Assembly (NCBI RefSeq): GCF_019645875.1
Contig: NZ_CP081000.1
Location: 4,896,417-4,960,416 of the forward strand
From: Mycolicibacterium senegalense
GTDB taxonomy: Bacteria; Actinomycetota; Actinomycetes; Mycobacteriales; Mycobacteriaceae
Length of the DNA stretch: 64,000 nucleotides
Reading direction: 5' to 3'
Shown here: positions 16,159-24,767 of the stretch, piece by piece
How positions within the stretch are numbered: the first letter of the stretch is position 1
Layout of the letters: every line of letters starts with the position of its first letter
The notes under the pieces: generated by a model
What the model saw: only the letters and a program-made list of their open reading frames with translations
What the model was told of the DNA's origin: nothing
Databases searched by the model: none
Position numbers and translations under genes: made by a program

Positions 16159-17079
16159 ATGAGCCGTGCCCTGGTGATCGGCGAGGCGCTGATCGACATC
16201 GTCGAGAGCGACGGTGCGGTTATCGGCGAGTACGTCGGGGGCAGCCCCCTCAACGTCGCCGTCGGGCTGAGCCGGCTGGGCCGCGGCGTCGACTTCCTCA
16301 CCCACATCGCTGAGGACGATCACGGTAAGCGGATCGTCGAGTATGTCGAAGACTCTGGCGTGCAACTGGTTTCGGGCAGCACGACGGCCAGCAGAACCGC
16401 GACCGCTGTGGCCACGCTGGATGCGGCCGGATCGGCTGACTACGCCTTCGACATCGACTGGCAGCTCGCCGGCACCCCAGAGGTGGCCACCCCTCTTCTG
16501 GTGCACACCGGCTCGATCGCCACCGTGCTGGAGCCGGGATGTCGCGCCACCGCCGCACTGCTGGACGCCTACCGCATGTCGGCGACCATCAGCTTCGACC
16601 CGAATGTCCGGCCGGCCGTGATCCAGGACGACGACATCGCCCGCGGCCGCATCGACCGGCTCGTCGAACGCGCCGACATCGTCAAAGCGTCCGAGGCCGA
16701 TCTGCGCTGGATGGACCCCCGGCACTCCCCCGAACAGATCGCCCGGGCCTGGCTGGAAGTCGGTCCGTCCATCGTCACGGTGACCTCGGGCGAGCGGGGA
16801 GCCTTCGCCCTGTGCCGAGCCGGGTTGGTATCGGTTCCGGCGCAGCCGGTGCAGGTGGTGGACACCGTCGGGGCTGGTGATGCCTTCATGACCGGCCTGC
16901 TCGACGCGTTGTGGTCGTTGGGTTTGCTCGGCGCTGACCGTCGGCGTGACCTGGCCCGGATAACCGTCGAGGATCTCGAAAACGTGTTGACCGCCGCGGC
17001 GTTGACGGCGGCGTTGACCGTTGGCCGGGCCGGCGCCGATCTGCCCGACCGTGCGACACGAGACGGCGCTCAGGGCTGA
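16159..17079 (+). CDS. PfkB-family carbohydrate kinase (fructokinase-like)
   Basis: A 306-residue sugar kinase of the ribokinase/PfkB family. The N-terminal VGGSPLNVAVGLSRLG is PfkB signature 1. The C-terminal VDTVGAGDAFMTGLLDAL is signature 2, with the catalytic Asp in GAGD. The overall sequence resembles fructokinases, but the sugar cannot be fixed. It follows the cutinase gene after 23 nt, and its end overlaps the convergent MocR gene by 10 nt. Confidence 0.85.
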   Translation: MSRALVIGEALIDIVESDGAVIGEYVGGSPLNVAVGLSRLGRGVDFLTHIAEDDHGKRIVEYVEDSGVQLVSGSTTASRTATAVATLDAAGSADYAFDIDWQLAGTPEVATPLLVHTGSIATVLEPGCRATAALLDAYRMSATISFDPNVRPAVIQDDDIARGRIDRLVERADIVKASEADLRWMDPRHSPEQIARAWLEVGPSIVTVTSGERGAFALCRAGLVSVPAQPVQVVDTVGAGDAFMTGLLDALWSLGLLGADRRRDLARITVEDLENVLTAAALTAALTVGRAGADLPDRATRDGAQG

Positions 17080-18497
17080 CCGATCGCGCTGACGATGCGC
17101 TCGGCCACCGCGTCCGCCTGTGTCTCGGGCAGGCGCGCGTATCCGCACACCAGCCCTCGAGCATCGGGAGGACCGGCGAAGTAGGTGGACAGCGGCGATG
17201 CCGTGACGCCCTGATCAGCGAGCTTCGCGGCGGTCGCGATGTCGTCGCTCCCGTCGGCCAACCGCACCACGACGTGCAGACCCGCCTCGACTCCCTCCAG
17301 TCGGAGGCTCGGGCACCGCCGGCCGAGCGCACCGACGAGCGCCGACCGCCGCGCCGAGTACGTGCGCGCCGCCCTGGCGAGGTGACGGGTCATCGCACCC
17401 GACTCGATGAACCGGGCCAGCGCCAGAGTGGTTACCCCGCATACGGATTCACCGCTGCGCTCCAGTACGTCGGCGACGGCATCCCGCAGCCCGGGCGGTG
17501 GCAGCAGCCAGGCCAGCCGCAACGCGGGCGTGAGGATCTTGGACGCTGTCCCGATGTAGGCCACACAATCGCGGCCGTCGTCGATTCCCCGCAATGCGGG
17601 AAGCGCGGAAACGTCGTAACGGAACTCGCCGTCGTAGTCATCTTCGATCAGCAGGCCACCGGTCTCGACCGCCCACTGCACGAGCCGGGCGCGACGTGCC
17701 ACGGGTAGCCGCGCCCCGAGCGGATACTGGTGTGCCGGAGTGCAATACACGGCCGCATCCGAATCACGAAGCGATGCCGGATCCAGGCCGTCGCCATCGA
17801 CGGTCACCGCCCGCGTTCGGGCACCGGACATTTCGAACGTACGCCGCGCCTCGTCATAGCCCGGCTCCTCGAACGCGATATCGCGTCCGCCCAGTCGGGC
17901 CGCAGCGGTGACCGTCCGCAGCGCCGCGGCCACACCGGGCACGATGACCAGTTCACCCGGGTCAGCGGCGATTCCGCGGGTGCGACGCAAATGCTGCGCC
18001 AGGGCCACACGGAGTTCAACGTGGCCGAGTGGGCCGGCGGCCTCGGCAGGCACGGCTGCGGCTGCCGCCGCTCGCCACGCCCGTCGCCAGTCGCTCGTCG
18101 AGATGAGACTCGGGTCGGGGTGACCGGGCATGAGGTCCCAGACCGGCGGTGACGGAAGCGGGACCGCCGGCATCGACCTGCTGACGGTGCCCGACGTGAC
18201 GTGAGAGGCCGCGCCTGCGCGGGCTGCGGCGTCCGCACCGGCGGCGACGCGTGTGCCGGACCCGTGACGGGCTGTGGTGTAACCGGCCGCGGCGAGCTCG
18301 TCGTATGCGTCGACCACCGACGAGCGTGCCACTGCGAGTTCGGCGGCCAGGCTGCGGGTCGACGGCAGTGCGTCGCCGGGGCCGAGCCGGCCCAGCCGGA
18401 TCTGCTCGATGACTGCCGCGGCAATGCGTTGGCGTAGCGGCGACGGGCCGGCGGGCAGCTCCCAGGCCAAGTGCAGCTCGAGTGCGTGGCGTGGCAT
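17070..18497 (-). CDS. MocR/PdxR-type GntR regulator with aminotransferase domain
   Basis: A 475-residue protein. A winged-helix GntR domain at ~10-80 (LRQRIAAAVIEQIRLGRLGPGDALPSTRS, ELAVARSSVVDAYDEL) is joined to a class I aminotransferase-fold domain. The PLP-binding Lys is in IGTASKILTPALRLAWL. MocR proteins sense PLP or amino-compound adducts and often control divergent neighbours. Here the divergent gene, 70 nt away, is a pyridoxamine 5'-phosphate oxidase-type flavoprotein, so a PdxR-like role in vitamin B6 control is plausible. The ATG at 18497 gives the canonical N-terminus. Confidence 0.88.
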   Translation of the reverse strand: MPRHALELHLAWELPAGPSPLRQRIAAAVIEQIRLGRLGPGDALPSTRSLAAELAVARSSVVDAYDELAAAGYTTARHGSGTRVAAGADAAARAGAASHVTSGTVSRSMPAVPLPSPPVWDLMPGHPDPSLISTSDWRRAWRAAAAAAVPAEAAGPLGHVELRVALAQHLRRTRGIAADPGELVIVPGVAAALRTVTAAARLGGRDIAFEEPGYDEARRTFEMSGARTRAVTVDGDGLDPASLRDSDAAVYCTPAHQYPLGARLPVARRARLVQWAVETGGLLIEDDYDGEFRYDVSALPALRGIDDGRDCVAYIGTASKILTPALRLAWLLPPPGLRDAVADVLERSGESVCGVTTLALARFIESGAMTRHLARAARTYSARRSALVGALGRRCPSLRLEGVEAGLHVVVRLADGSDDIATAAKLADQGVTASPLSTYFAGPPDARGLVCGYARLPETQADAVAERIVSAIGQP

Positions 18498-18521
18498 GTC
18501 GTCACAATAGTGGTCTGTCCG

Positions 18522-18565
18522 GCATGGCGAATTCTGGACCTTCTGAGCATGCCGGAATTCCCAGA
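18522..18565. promoter_or_regulatory. paired direct repeats, candidate MocR operator
   Basis: In the divergent MocR/PNPOx interval, GCATGGCGAATTC (from 18522) recurs as GCATGCCGGAATTC (from 18547), 25 bp apart with one inserted base. MocR regulators typically bind spaced direct repeats between divergent genes. The second repeat lies directly before the PNPOx-type start codon at 18568. Confidence 0.4.
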
Positions 18566-18567
18566 GA

Positions 18568-19224
18568 ATGCGTCGTGTGAAGCAGATCAGGAGAGAACGC
18601 GAGCGCGCCCGCACCGACCGGCCCGACCTGGATGCGGTGCTCGACGCCGCGGCCGTGGGCACGCTGGCAACCGTCGTGGACGGACAGCCATGGGTGGTGC
18701 CCATGCTCTACGCCCGCGACGGTGACCGGATCATCCTGCACGGGTCGACCGGCGCGGGTGCGCTGCGCCATGTCGCGGCCGGAGCTCCTGCCGCGCTGTG
18801 CGTGACGCTGCTCGACGGAATAGTGGTGGCGGACACGCTTTTCGACTCCACGGCCAACTACCGGTCCGCTGTCGTACGCGGGCACCTGACCGTCATCGAC
18901 CCGGCCGAGGCGGGATACGCGCTGGATCTGATGAGCGATGCCCTCATCCCCGGCCGCAGCGCTGAGGTGCGGTCCAGCACCAAGAAGGAGCTCTCCGCGA
19001 CGCTCGCGTTGGCGCTACCGATCGAGCCCGACGGCTGGACGGTGAAGGTACGTGACGCACCGCCCTCCCCGCCGGACGACGCGGCCGATTCCGGCGGATG
19101 GGCCGGTGTCGTGCCGCTGCGGACCGTGGCCGGAGACCCGATTCCGGCGCCCTGGGTCAATGCGGACATCCAGGCACCGGAGTCCGTGCACCGCCTTGTG
19201 GGACGCACAGCAGTGACCCCCTGA
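18568..19224 (+). CDS. pyridoxamine 5'-phosphate oxidase family flavoprotein
   Basis: A 218-residue protein with the split-barrel FMN-binding fold: DLDAVLDAAAVGTLATVVDGQPWVVPMLYARDGDRIILHGSTGAGAL, then CVTLLDGIVVADTLFDSTANYRSAVVRGHLTVI. The arrangement matches the Nim-like/PNPOx-like subgroup rather than genuine PdxH, so PNP oxidase activity is not certain. It is divergent from the MocR regulator. A hairpin overlaps its stop codon. Confidence 0.8.
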   Translation: MRRVKQIRRERERARTDRPDLDAVLDAAAVGTLATVVDGQPWVVPMLYARDGDRIILHGSTGAGALRHVAAGAPAALCVTLLDGIVVADTLFDSTANYRSAVVRGHLTVIDPAEAGYALDLMSDALIPGRSAEVRSSTKKELSATLALALPIEPDGWTVKVRDAPPSPPDDAADSGGWAGVVPLRTVAGDPIPAPWVNADIQAPESVHRLVGRTAVTP

Positions 19225-19244
19225 TCGCCGTCAGGGGGCCACTG
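19211..19244. terminator. hairpin terminator between convergent genes
   Basis: CAGTG and CCCCCTGA pair with TCAGGGGG and CACTG around a 6-nt loop; the stem has one extra unpaired base and no U-tract. It spans the stop codon of the PNPOx-type gene and lies 17 nt from the stop of the convergent exported protein, so it may serve both directions. Confidence 0.6.
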
Positions 19245-19260
19245 ATCATGTCCAGTCGGA

Positions 19261-20502
19261 TTATTCGTCCGCGCCGCCGCCGGCGGTGCTCGCCTTCTTC
19301 TCCGCCTTGGTCTTGCCGCCGAGCGCCTTGTTCACCCGGTCACCGAACCTCTTGACCGACTTCTGCACATCTGCGCGCAGCGTGTTCACCGCCTGAGAAC
19401 CACGCGCCTGCCCCTTGGTGCCGGCGCCGAGCCTGCTCGGTTTGGCTACCGGGCCGGTCTTGACGACCTCCGCTCCGTCGTCGGACTTCTCGGCCTCATC
19501 CTCGGTGGCGACGCCGCCGCCGTCGTCGGCCGTCGCCGCAGCAGCCTCGATGCCGACTCCGCGTGCGGTGTCACCGTCCGTCGTCGCTCCCTCGACCCCG
19601 GCGATGTCGCCGGTATCTACCGTGATGGCAGCGGCTTTCAAATTGGGCGCCTCTGCCACCGACAGTGAGGGCGGACTGCTCACCGCCGGCGGGTGAATCG
19701 CATCGGCGATGGTTTCGCGGAGTGCGAGCAATCCCGCCACCAGGCCGCCGGGCCCGAGCAGACCGGGGATGCCGATTTCGGGCGGGCTGCTGTTGAGGAT
19801 CGTATTGACCATGTCCGACGGGAAACTGATGACCGCATTGGCCACCGCTTCGAAGTCACCCGCCTGCACTCCGTCATAGATCGCCTGTCCGGTGTAGCCG
19901 ATCTGCGCCACGGGCGCGAGCACCTGAGTCAGCAACGGGAAGCCGACGCTACCGATGAACGCCGGGATCGCCTCCGCGATCACCGACGAAATATTGTCGA
20001 ACGGGTTCTGCAGCACCGCGACGATGTTGGGCAGTTGAATTATCGCCGGGAAGGCGCCTGCCACGACCGGGGACAGGAAGGCGGTGGCCAGGTTGACGAC
20101 ACCGTCGTAGATGTTGCCTTCCTGGATCAGCGTCACGGCGTTCTGGATCTGCGCCGGCACAGTGCCGATGCCGTTGAAAAAACCGGTGAAGAACGCGCTC
20201 GCGACCGAGGCGAACACCTCGGCGCTGATCAGACTGTTGTCGACGACCTTGCCCAGCACCGGTGCCGGGTTGGACAGCACGGTCTCGACCAGATCCCCGA
20301 CATTGGTCGCGGTCGTACTGAAGACGGTGGCCCACAATTCGATTGGGTTGACGAGGGCGTTCAACTCGACAGCGACGGCCGACGATGTCGTGGCCGGCAC
20401 CTCGATATCCGGCGGCAGGGCCTGAACGGGGCCCACAGCGATGGCACCTGCGCCCACGAGCGCCACACCTGCCATCAGATACGAACGAGCAACTGCTTCC
20501 AT
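19261..20502 (-). CDS. large exported protein of unknown function, acidic/basic tail
   Basis: A 413-residue preprotein. It has a signal peptide (RSYLMAGVALVGAGAIAVGPVQA), then a ~230-residue helical, hydrophobic domain rich in Ala, Val, Ile, Pro and Asn (FSTTATNVGDLVETVLSNP, FFTGFFNGIGTVPAQIQNAV, NPFDNISSVIAEAIPAFIGSV). This is followed by an acidic low-complexity region (~290-350) and a basic KxKAEKKAST tail. The middle recalls the exported PE/PPE-like or outer-membrane-associated hydrophobic proteins of mycobacteria, but no named family is recognised. The ATG at 20502 is fixed by a GAGGGGA ribosome-binding site; the frame is open to 20544. Confidence 0.7.
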   Translation of the reverse strand: MEAVARSYLMAGVALVGAGAIAVGPVQALPPDIEVPATTSSAVAVELNALVNPIELWATVFSTTATNVGDLVETVLSNPAPVLGKVVDNSLISAEVFASVASAFFTGFFNGIGTVPAQIQNAVTLIQEGNIYDGVVNLATAFLSPVVAGAFPAIIQLPNIVAVLQNPFDNISSVIAEAIPAFIGSVGFPLLTQVLAPVAQIGYTGQAIYDGVQAGDFEAVANAVISFPSDMVNTILNSSPPEIGIPGLLGPGGLVAGLLALRETIADAIHPPAVSSPPSLSVAEAPNLKAAAITVDTGDIAGVEGATTDGDTARGVGIEAAAATADDGGGVATEDEAEKSDDGAEVVKTGPVAKPSRLGAGTKGQARGSQAVNTLRADVQKSVKRFGDRVNKALGGKTKAEKKASTAGGGADE

Positions 20503-20827
20503 ATTGATCCCCTCTGAAAGGTGGATGGATGAGAGCCCGGGCAAACAGAAAGCTACCTGAGAATTTGCTGAACGAATTTATCTTCCCCGTGGCGCCGCGT
20601 AAGTAGTCCATAAGGCCTCGCTGCCGGCTATCAGAATGCATTCATCAATTAGCAGATTGACGCATCATTCGGCCGGCCACCAGCCAACTGTTGGCAGAGC
20701 AGGACATGTTAAGAGCGAAAATACTTCCGGCGTCAAATAAGCCGGCTGTCCCCGATCTGCCGACCCAATTCGCCACCGGGCAACCGCGATCACCCCGACG
20801 GGTGGCCGTTTACGCCATACTGGCCTT
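20503..20827. other. 325-nt divergent intergenic region upstream of ku
   Basis: No gene is supported. It holds the promoters of the exported protein (minus) and ku (plus). A short hairpin (CCGGC 20727-20731 / GCCGG 20741-20745, 9-nt loop) and an AT-richer stretch at ~20560-20670 are the only visible structures. A CATACT element at 20816-20821 just before the ku ATG could be a -10 box. Confidence 0.4.
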
Positions 20828-21712
20828 ATGCGATCCATCTGGAAGGGTTCGATCGCCTTCGGCCTGGTGAACGTCCCGGTCAAGGTCTACAGCGCGACCG
20901 AAGACCACGACATCAAGTTCCATCAGGTCCACGCCAAGGACAACGGACGCATCCGCTACAAGAGGGTCTGCGAAGTGTGCGGCGAGGTCGTCGAGTTCCG
21001 CGACATCAACAAGGCCTTCGAGTCCGACGACGGCCAAATGGTGGTGATCACCGACGAGGACATCGCCACCCTTCCCGAGGAACGCAGTCGCGAGATCGAA
21101 GTCGTCGAATTCATCCCGGCCGAACAACTCGACCCGCTCATGTACGACAAGAGCTATTTCCTGGAGCCGGATTCCAAGTCGTCGAAGTCCTATGTGCTGC
21201 TGGCCAAGACCCTCGCCGAGACCGACCGCATCGCGATCGTGCACTTCTCGCTACGCAACAAGACGCGGCTGGCGGCCTTGCGGGTCAAGGACTTCAGCAA
21301 GCGCAATGTGATGATGATCCACACCCTGCTGTGGCCCGACGAGATCCGCGATCCCGACTTCCCGGTGCTGGACAAGGAAGTCGAGATCAAACCGGCCGAG
21401 TTGAAGATGGCCGGGCAGGTCGTGGAGTCGATGACCGACGATTTCAAGCCGGACCAGTTCCGCGACGATTACCAGGAACAGCTGCACGAGCTGGTCCAAG
21501 CCAAACTCGAAGGCGGAGAAGCGTTCTCGGTTGAAGAGCAACCGACCGAGCTCGACGAGACCGAGGATGTCTCCGACCTTCTCGCCAAACTCGAGGCCAG
21601 CGTGAAGGCCCGCGGGGGTGCGGCGAAAGAGAAGGAGCCGGCCAAGAAGGCGCCCGCGAAGAAAGCGCCGGCCAAAAAAGCAGCGGCCAAGAAGGCCGCC
21701 GCCAAGAAGTAG
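20828..21712 (+). CDS. ku: Ku protein, non-homologous end joining
   Basis: A 294-residue bacterial Ku, which forms a homodimeric ring on DNA ends and recruits LigD. The N-terminus MRSIWKGSIAFGLVNVPVKVYSA and the core RYKRVCEVCGEVVEFRDINKAFE and KSYFLEPDSKSSKSYVLLAKTL are diagnostic. The C-terminus carries a low-complexity tail of about eight KK-A/P-A units (residues ~265-294), the Lys-rich DNA-binding extension seen in several mycobacterial Ku proteins. Unlike species where ku and ligD are adjacent and divergent, five genes separate them here. Confidence 0.93.
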   Translation: MRSIWKGSIAFGLVNVPVKVYSATEDHDIKFHQVHAKDNGRIRYKRVCEVCGEVVEFRDINKAFESDDGQMVVITDEDIATLPEERSREIEVVEFIPAEQLDPLMYDKSYFLEPDSKSSKSYVLLAKTLAETDRIAIVHFSLRNKTRLAALRVKDFSKRNVMMIHTLLWPDEIRDPDFPVLDKEVEIKPAELKMAGQVVESMTDDFKPDQFRDDYQEQLHELVQAKLEGGEAFSVEEQPTELDETEDVSDLLAKLEASVKARGGAAKEKEPAKKAPAKKAPAKKAAAKKAAAKK

Positions 21713-21713
21713 C

Positions 21714-22037
21714 TCAGCGACGGCAGTCCAGATCCACGTACACCGTGGTGTACTGCAGGTTCTGCCCGGGGTTGAACGACGTGATGCTGGCCGCGCCGGT
21801 CGGCACCTGCGGCGCGGTGACCGAACGGCCTTGCCGAACAGCACTCACCGTGCAGTCGTCGATGGCTTTGGTGCCCACCTTGCTCAAGATCACCCGGTAG
21901 CCCTGGCCTTCGAGTTCACTGATGGTCTCGCTCGCCGACGCGTCCGTCGGCGCCGCGCCGGCCGGCACAGCCAACCCAATCCCGAGCCCACACAATCCGA
22001 CAGCGGCGGCACACACGCTACTCAAGTTCCGTTTCAC
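21714..22037 (-). CDS. small secreted two-cysteine protein (paralogue of 8547-8840)
   Basis: A 107-residue preprotein with a signal peptide ending near PAGAAP. The mature part aligns by eye with the product of 8547-8840: a GYRVILSKVG strand, the DDCTVSAVRQGRSVT block and a C-terminal YVDLDC. The two Cys residues are kept, supporting a disulfide and a compact extracellular domain. Function unknown. Its stop is next to the convergent ku stop. No regulatory element is obvious in the 150-nt gap upstream. Confidence 0.75.
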   Translation of the reverse strand: MKRNLSSVCAAAVGLCGLGIGLAVPAGAAPTDASASETISELEGQGYRVILSKVGTKAIDDCTVSAVRQGRSVTAPQVPTGAASITSFNPGQNLQYTTVYVDLDCRR

Positions 22038-22188
22038 TAGGTCAGCCCATCCCTTCGGTTTCGATGAAGTGGGCTAAACCTAAATCGGCGAATTCCGTTG
22101 TCGGACAATCTCATACCGAATCCACACCGGTTAACACGCAGCGTACTCCGCTGAAACACAGCGTTAACATCAACGCCGTTGAACGTCC

Positions 22189-22659
22189 TCAAGCGACGAC
22201 GTCGACGCGCAAGGCCTCGTGTTCATCGAGCATGCGGCGCAGCGCCGCATCCATCGGATGAGCCGATTCGAGGTCATGGCTGCAGCGGCGGTCGACCGCG
22301 ACAACGGTGCCCAACCGCAACGGCGTGTGCTCGATCTGATCGACGAAGGCATCGAACATCGCGCGCGGGGTGGCCAGGTAATACAGCCCATGGTGCATGT
22401 CGGTGAACCGAGCGCCGTACATGAGTCCGCATTGGGTGAACACGAACAACTCCGACACCGGGTGACCGGGATGCCCCAGTTCCTCCTGCCCCCATACCTC
22501 CGCCGCCAGCCGAGCCGAAGCGAGGCGGTCCTGCACGTCGTCGGTACATGCGAGCAGGCGATGGACGAGCGGGCCGGCCGTCGAGGGATAGCGGTCGATC
22601 GCGGGATGGAAATACTCCGCGAACACGTCGCCGAAGAAGTCGTATCGCTGCCGGGTCAT
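22189..22659 (-). CDS. conserved hypothetical protein
   Basis: A 156-residue soluble protein, mostly helical, starting MTRQRYDFFGDVFAEYFHPAIDRYPSTAG. Aromatic and His residues are frequent (TDMHHGLYYLATPRAMFDAF; a single Cys-rich spot at TQCG). There is no signal peptide or recognised motif. The gene is monocistronic, with an almost perfect 17-bp palindrome 15 nt upstream of its ATG, which suggests dedicated control. It is divergent from the KstR-site SDR operon. Confidence 0.55.
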   Translation of the reverse strand: MTRQRYDFFGDVFAEYFHPAIDRYPSTAGPLVHRLLACTDDVQDRLASARLAAEVWGQEELGHPGHPVSELFVFTQCGLMYGARFTDMHHGLYYLATPRAMFDAFVDQIEHTPLRLGTVVAVDRRCSHDLESAHPMDAALRRMLDEHEALRVDVVA

Positions 22660-22673
22660 CGAGACTCCCCACC

Positions 22674-22690
22674 TTGAGCTGACAACTCAA
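22674..22690 (-). promoter_or_regulatory. 17-bp near-palindrome, operator candidate
   Basis: TTGAGCTGACAACTCAA reads as TTGAGyTG-n-CArCTCAA, an inverted repeat with one mismatched pair. It is placed 15 nt upstream of the ATG at 22659, so a bound protein would overlap the transcription start. The shape suits a MarR-, TetR- or HxlR-type dimer; the regulator is not in the immediate neighbourhood. Confidence 0.45.
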
Positions 22691-22765
22691 TTGTGCTCCT
22701 GCGACCGGGGCCGCGGTGGCGCTTTGGCCGACGCGTGACGGCGGTACGGCGTTCCACAGGCCGAC

Positions 22766-22779
22766 TAGAACGTGTTTCA
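22766..22779 (+). promoter_or_regulatory. KstR-type operator
   Basis: TAGAACGTGTTTCA fits the KstR consensus TnnAACnnGTTnnA at every fixed position. It lies about 65-78 nt upstream of the SDR start codon, a normal distance for a promoter operator, and is the second such site in the window after 5027-5040. Confidence 0.65.
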
Positions 22780-22843
22780 GAAATGCCTCACGAGCGGTGC
22801 TTCACCCTGCTAGCGTGACGCCGAGCAAGCGAACGGAGTGCAT

Positions 22844-23635
22844 GTGATCCTGGATAGATTCCGACTGGACGACAAGGTTGCGATCGTCACCGGAGCGGGC
22901 CGCGGACTGGGTGCCGCCACCGCCCTGGCATTCGCGGAAGCCGGTGCGGACGTGGTCATCGCCGCCCGCACCGAGGCCCAACTCGACGCGGTCGCCGAGC
23001 AGATCGCGGCGGTAGGACGCAAGGCTCACGTCGTCGCCGCCGACCTGGCACATCCCGAGACCACCGCCGAACTGGCGGCTACCGCGGTGGAGGCGTTCGG
23101 GAAACTAGACATCGTCGTCAACAACGTCGGCGGGACCATGCCCGCACCACTGATGAACACGTCGGCCAAGGACCTGCGTGATGCGTTCACGTTCAACGTG
23201 TCCACCGCGCACGCGTTGACCTGCGCGGCGGTGCCGCTGATGCTCGAGCACTCCGGCGGCGGCAGCATCATCAACATCACCTCCGCGGTGGGCCGCCTGG
23301 CCGGGCGCGGATTCGCCGCCTACGGCACCGCCAAGGCGGCCCTGGCGCATTACACCCGGCTGTCCGCGCTGGACCTCAGCCCGCGTATCCGCGTCAACGC
23401 GATCGCGCCCGGCTCGATCCTGACCTCGGCCCTCGACATCGTCGCGTCCAACGACGCGCTGCGCGACCCGATGGAGAAGGCCACCCCGCTGCGCCGGCTC
23501 GGCGACCCGGCCGACATCGCCGCTGCCGCGGTGTACCTGTCCTCCCCTGCGGGCAGCTATCTGACCGGCAAGGTCCTTGAGGTCGACGGCGGCCTCAACA
23601 TGCCCAACCTCGATCTGCCCATCCCCGACCTCTGA
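22844..23635 (+). CDS. SDR family oxidoreductase
   Basis: A 263-residue classical short-chain dehydrogenase: cofactor motif VTGAGRGLGAATA, the NNVGG motif, the catalytic Ser in NITSAVG and YGTAK as YxxxK, and C-terminal GKVLEVDGGLN. The GTG at 22844 has a GGAG ribosome-binding site 6 nt away; GTG 22838 is too close to it. It heads a two-gene unit behind a KstR-type site, so the substrate could be a steroid or steroid-derived hydroxy compound. That is inferred from regulation, not from the protein sequence. Confidence 0.85.
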   Translation: MILDRFRLDDKVAIVTGAGRGLGAATALAFAEAGADVVIAARTEAQLDAVAEQIAAVGRKAHVVAADLAHPETTAELAATAVEAFGKLDIVVNNVGGTMPAPLMNTSAKDLRDAFTFNVSTAHALTCAAVPLMLEHSGGGSIINITSAVGRLAGRGFAAYGTAKAALAHYTRLSALDLSPRIRVNAIAPGSILTSALDIVASNDALRDPMEKATPLRRLGDPADIAAAAVYLSSPAGSYLTGKVLEVDGGLNMPNLDLPIPDL

Positions 23636-23643
23636 GGAGTGAG

Positions 23644-24723
23644 ATGACCATTCGTGTAGCCGCAGTCGGTACCGGGAACGTCGGCAAGCATGCACTCAAG
23701 CAGCTCGTCACCAATCCGGACTACGAACTGACCGGTGTGTGGGTGTCGTCGCCGGCCAAGGCCGGCAAGGACGCCGGTGAGCTTGCCGGCGTTGATGTTT
23801 CAACCGGCATCCTGGCAACCAACGACCTCGACGCGATCCTGGCGGCCAAACCGGACTGCGTGGTGTACACCGCCCTCGCCGACAATCGACTGCCCGAGGC
23901 ACTCGAGGACTACCGGCGCATCCTGGCCGCCGGTGTCAACGTCGTCGCCAGCTCGGCGGTGTTCCTGCAGTATCCGTGGGAGGTCCTGCCGGCAGAGCTG
24001 ATCGAGCCGATCGCCAGTGCTGCCGAAGCGGGCGGGGCCAGCATATTTGTCAACGGCATCGACCCCGGCTTCGCGAATGACCTTCTGCCGCTTGCTCTTG
24101 CGGGCACGTGCCAGGAGATCCAGCAGATCCGGTGCATGGAGATCGTCGACTACGCGACCTACGACAGCGCAGCGGTGATGTTCGATGTGATGGGTTTCGG
24201 CAAGCCGATCGACGAGACGCCGATGCTGCTGCAACCAGGGGTGCTGAGCCTGGCCTGGGGTTCGGTGGTGCGTCAGCTGGCCGCCGGTCTCGGTATCGAA
24301 CTCGATGAGGTGACCGAGGAGCACACCCGGGTGCCCGCCCCCGAGGACTTCGACATCGCGGCCGGGCACATCTCCGCGGGTACTGCCGCCGCGCTGCGGT
24401 TCGAGGTACGAGGCATGCGCGACGGCAAGGCCGCCGTAGTGCTCGAGCACGTAACTCGATTGCGCGACGACCTGTGCCCCGAGTGGCCGCAGCCCGCCCA
24501 GGAAGGCGGCTCGTACCGGGTGGTGGTGACGGGCGAACCGTCCTACACCTTGGACCTGTGCCTCAGCAGCCCCAACGGTGACCACAACCATGCGGGCCTG
24601 GTCGCCACGGCAGCGCGGGTGGTCAACGCCATCCCGGCCGTGGTCGACGCCAAACCGGGTATCCGCACGACGCTGGATCTGCCGTTGATCACCGGTAAGG
24701 GTCTGTACTCTGACCAGCGCTGA
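23644..24723 (+). CDS. NAD(P)H-dependent dehydrogenase, DapB-like / amine dehydrogenase family
   Basis: A 359-residue protein with an N-terminal Rossmann fold (VAAVGTGNVGKHAL), a VVASSAVFLQYPW segment and a large C-terminal domain with FVNGIDPGFANDLLPLAL and YDSAAVMFDVMGFG. This is the dihydrodipicolinate-reductase-like group often labelled NAD(P)H-dependent amine dehydrogenase family. Physiological substrates are mostly unknown in mycobacteria. It follows the SDR gene after 8 nt with a GAGGAG ribosome-binding site, so it shares the KstR-type promoter. Confidence 0.75.
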   Translation: MTIRVAAVGTGNVGKHALKQLVTNPDYELTGVWVSSPAKAGKDAGELAGVDVSTGILATNDLDAILAAKPDCVVYTALADNRLPEALEDYRRILAAGVNVVASSAVFLQYPWEVLPAELIEPIASAAEAGGASIFVNGIDPGFANDLLPLALAGTCQEIQQIRCMEIVDYATYDSAAVMFDVMGFGKPIDETPMLLQPGVLSLAWGSVVRQLAAGLGIELDEVTEEHTRVPAPEDFDIAAGHISAGTAAALRFEVRGMRDGKAAVVLEHVTRLRDDLCPEWPQPAQEGGSYRVVVTGEPSYTLDLCLSSPNGDHNHAGLVATAARVVNAIPAVVDAKPGIRTTLDLPLITGKGLYSDQR

Positions 24724-24767
24724 CAGTCCCATTTGGACGTAGACTTGCTCCAGGATCGGAGTAGGTC

